Positions 61,901 to 64,000 of a stretch of DNA of 64,000 nucleotides are shown here, piece after piece. Every line of letters begins with the position of its first letter. Position 1 is the first letter of the stretch. Below the pieces are notes generated by a model. It saw nothing but the letters and a program-made list of their open reading frames with translations, ran no database searches and was not told the DNA's origin. This stretch comes from Spirodela intermedia (taxonomy: Eukaryota > Streptophyta > Magnoliopsida > Alismatales > Araceae), in assembly GCA_902729315.2 (NCBI GenBank), contig LR746272.1, forward strand, positions 4,340,037 to 4,404,036. The letters run 5' to 3'. Position numbers and translations under genes: made by a program.

Positions 61901-63957
61901 GGGATCCTATAATAGATAAATCTGCAATCGAGGCTCAAGATAGTATTGAGGGGGAAGAGTGGGAGCTTAACCGCATTGAAAGGTTCAAGGATGACCTCGA
62001 AGCAGAAATAGATGAAGATGAGGAGCCTCTGTTATATGAAAGTAAGTACATATTTTCAGTATTCTGTATGCTTGGTGATCTTTTTTCTCATTAAGTTTTT
62101 TTTTTCTTGCCTTCAAAATCTAGAGACATGTCAATTTTAGATGCTTGATAGTACTGTGATCGCGGGGACCACGAACAATAGAAAAGTTGAAGTCATTATA
62201 ATGACAATTGAGATACTGGGTATGAACCTGGTCTCCATTGTTATGTCAAGATCAGTCATCAGACGGAATAATGGTGCCCTGGTGTAATTCTTACATTGCC
62301 TTCCCTAAACTTGGCTGAAAAAAAGTTGATAGAAGATAAATAGTTGCCCATTGTGAAAATTTGTGCTTAAGCAACATCTATTTCCCTTTCTTTACTGAGA
62401 ATATTTACACATTAGATACCTAATGTAGTAGATTAGCTGAAGCCTGCAACAGGACTTGTGATTGATACTTCCGTGTGTTCAGTTTCCATAATCGATAGCT
62501 CTGTGCTGCTTCCCATACATGTCCTTTGCCGGTTTTAGTCAAGAAATCTCAGGAGTAACGTAACTGCAGGATGGGATGCCGATATTGCTACTGAAGCATA
62601 CAGGCAGCATGTTGAAGCTTTAGCTCAACAGCAGGTATGCATGAACTCAGGACAAGTTGAGCAATTGTTATGAGAATCAACCTGTTTTCTTACCTTTAAT
62701 TATTACCCAGATGATTGAAGAACTAGAGTGTGAGTCTGAGGAGGCAAATGCCGTGGACGATGGTATTTCTGAACCTACCAGGTAAGGGATTGATATTTAC
62801 CATTCAGTCTAGCAGTTTTCGTCCTTTTGACCTCACTAATATTTTCTTACTCTCTGATGTGTCTTAGTTCGTTATGGCCTAGGTGGACTATTTCAACTTG
62901 ATTTTACAACGAATATTACTATTTCGTTTTATTCAGGATGGTGAACTTGTTTTGCATAATATTATATCCTTATAATTACAAGATGCGTCCATTGTGCCAT
63001 TTTTCTGATGATTTTGTCTCCCTTCGTGATATTATTTCCCTCATGGGATTTTTCTTGGAAAATGTTTCCACCCACCAATAAGCGTCTCTTGATTTCATGT
63101 CTCCTGTGGGAAGAAAAGAGTGAAGTGATATTCATGTTCATCCTGCATAATATCTAGGAATCTGTGATCATTCTTGAGAATATGTGGGCATTCTGACCGG
63201 TGAAGGTTTCTTCTATTCGACGTGTTTTTCTCTGCACAGCGAACGTAAACCAAAGATGAAGAAGAAATCGAAGAAAACGAAGTTTAAGTCACTAAAGAAG
63301 GGATCCCTGACGACCGAGTCGGAAGCAATGGAAGAGGGGCAAGCGTCGGATTTGGCTGTGGAGAATGGAACTCCAGCCTCGCCTCAATCACTCAACAAGA
63401 GAAAGCGTAAGGAGCCTTCAACTGCACTAGAAGATGAAAAGCATGCTAGAAAAGGTCTCAAGAAGCCCAGGAGAGCTTCTGAGAACGGCTCTGGTGCTGT
63501 CTACGATAAGCAAGTTGCAGAGGCCCTGGAGGCGAGATCTGGAGATGAGGTGGTTGAAGATCTCAGACCTTCGGTGAGGACTAAGATCGGAGGCAAGGTA
63601 TCAATTACAGTCATGCCGGTCAAGAGAGTCATGGTGGTCAAGCCTGAGAAACTAAAAAAGAGGGGAAATATATGGTCAAAAGATTGCATACCATCCCCAG
63701 ATGCTTGGTCATCTCAGGAGGACGCTGTTCTCTGCGCTGTAGTGCACGAGTACAGTACGAATTGGAGCTTGGTGAGTGACGCACTCTACAGTATGCCAGC
63801 AGGTGGGCTTTACAGAGGCATATTTCGCCACCCTGTCCATTGCTGTGAGAGATTCAGAGAGCTTTTCTTCAAATACGTCTCCTGCGGCGCAGACGGCTCC
63901 AACTCTGAAAGGATTGCGTCTTCCAGTTTTGGAAAGGCTCTCCTGAAAGTAACTGAG
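52909..63957 (+). CDS. PIE1: PIE1, SWR1-type chromatin remodelling ATPase (3' cut by window)
   Basis: PIE1 is the ATPase core of the plant SWR1 complex, which deposits H2A.Z and keeps FLC-type genes active. Exons: 52909-52968, 53929-54009, 54122-54229, 54653-54733, 54914-55002, 55129-55268, 55390-55451, 56070-56202, 56298-56366, 56450-56544, 56675-56791, 57708-57746, 58452-58520, 58773-58835, 58936-62041, 62570-62634, 62711-62781 and 63240-63957; all phases agree and about 1722 residues are encoded. An HSA domain lies at about 21-120 (KTHWDYVLEEMVWLSKDFES). The SNF2 N-lobe has Walker A DEMGLGKT (~531) and DEAH LDEAHLIKN (~635). A long SWR1/INO80-type insertion follows, then the C-lobe (HRALIFTQMTKMLDILEAF, DRCHRIGQTREVHIYRL). 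A SANT/Myb-like domain lies at about 1630-1710 (WSSQEDAVLCAVVHEYSTNW). The remaining C-terminus is beyond the window. A leader exon and intron precede it. Confidence 0.96.
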
Positions 63958-64000
63958 GTAAGTTTCCATTTCTGGGTCGCTTCTGATGTTTTATTTTTTA

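Overview
This is a plant nuclear genome window, almost certainly from an angiosperm. The genes are split by short GT-AG introns. Products include a chloroplast-targeted ATP synthase delta chain, an EPF-type stomatal peptide, mTERF proteins and a PIE1-type SWR1 ATPase. Intergenic DNA is AT-rich with degenerate retroelement remnants. Some single-exon genes (ATPD, both mTERFs, EPF) are very GC-rich, as is common in monocots and some early-diverging lineages, but I cannot name the species. (GA)n/(CT)n microsatellites are unusually dense, roughly one every 2-3 kb, and many sit in 5' leaders or introns.

Layout. 1-2.9 kb: no supported gene. 3.1-5.5 kb (minus): a repeat-rich Q/M/A protein ORF and, downstream on the same strand, a broken piece; each carries a short motif resembling group A (ABF/ABI5-type) bZIP factors, but no bZIP domain is visible. 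6.1-6.9 kb (plus): ATPD. 8.2-8.7 kb (minus): a two-exon EPF2/EPFL7-like secreted cysteine-rich peptide gene. 8.8-15.4 kb: AT-rich DNA containing a small degenerate LTR/TRIM-like element with internal 146-bp tandem repeats. 15.6-16.9 kb: a tandemly triplicated ~275-300 bp module with GA tracts, next to an unrecognised minus-strand ORF. 17.3-20.8 kb (plus): gamma-glutamyl transpeptidase. 21.9-24.9 kb (plus): phosphopantothenate-cysteine ligase. 25.7-33.1 kb (minus): RAE1. 34.2-39.3 kb (plus): mitochondrial alanine-glyoxylate aminotransferase 2. 41.9-42.2 kb: an isolated zinc-finger-like exon. 42.5-43.0 kb (plus): NAA38/LSMD1. 43.7-46.4 kb (minus): a THG1 homologue whose two metal-binding aspartates are both replaced. 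46.8-48.0 and 49.7-50.9 kb (plus): two intronless mTERF paralogues in tandem. 52.9 kb to the right edge (plus): PIE1, 5' complete and 3' cut off by the window.

The genes are an ordinary mixture of housekeeping and regulatory loci and do not form a pathway. Three divergent pairs could share promoters: the bZIP-like ORF with ATPD, RAE1 with AGT2, and THG1 with mTERF. Gene models were built by reading exons against family knowledge and requiring splice sites and phases to agree; they have not been checked by alignment or RNA data. I did not find a clear new biological system. The best second looks are the metal-site-altered THG1, the triplicated GA-leader module, the repeat-expanded bZIP-like ORF and the TRIM-like element.
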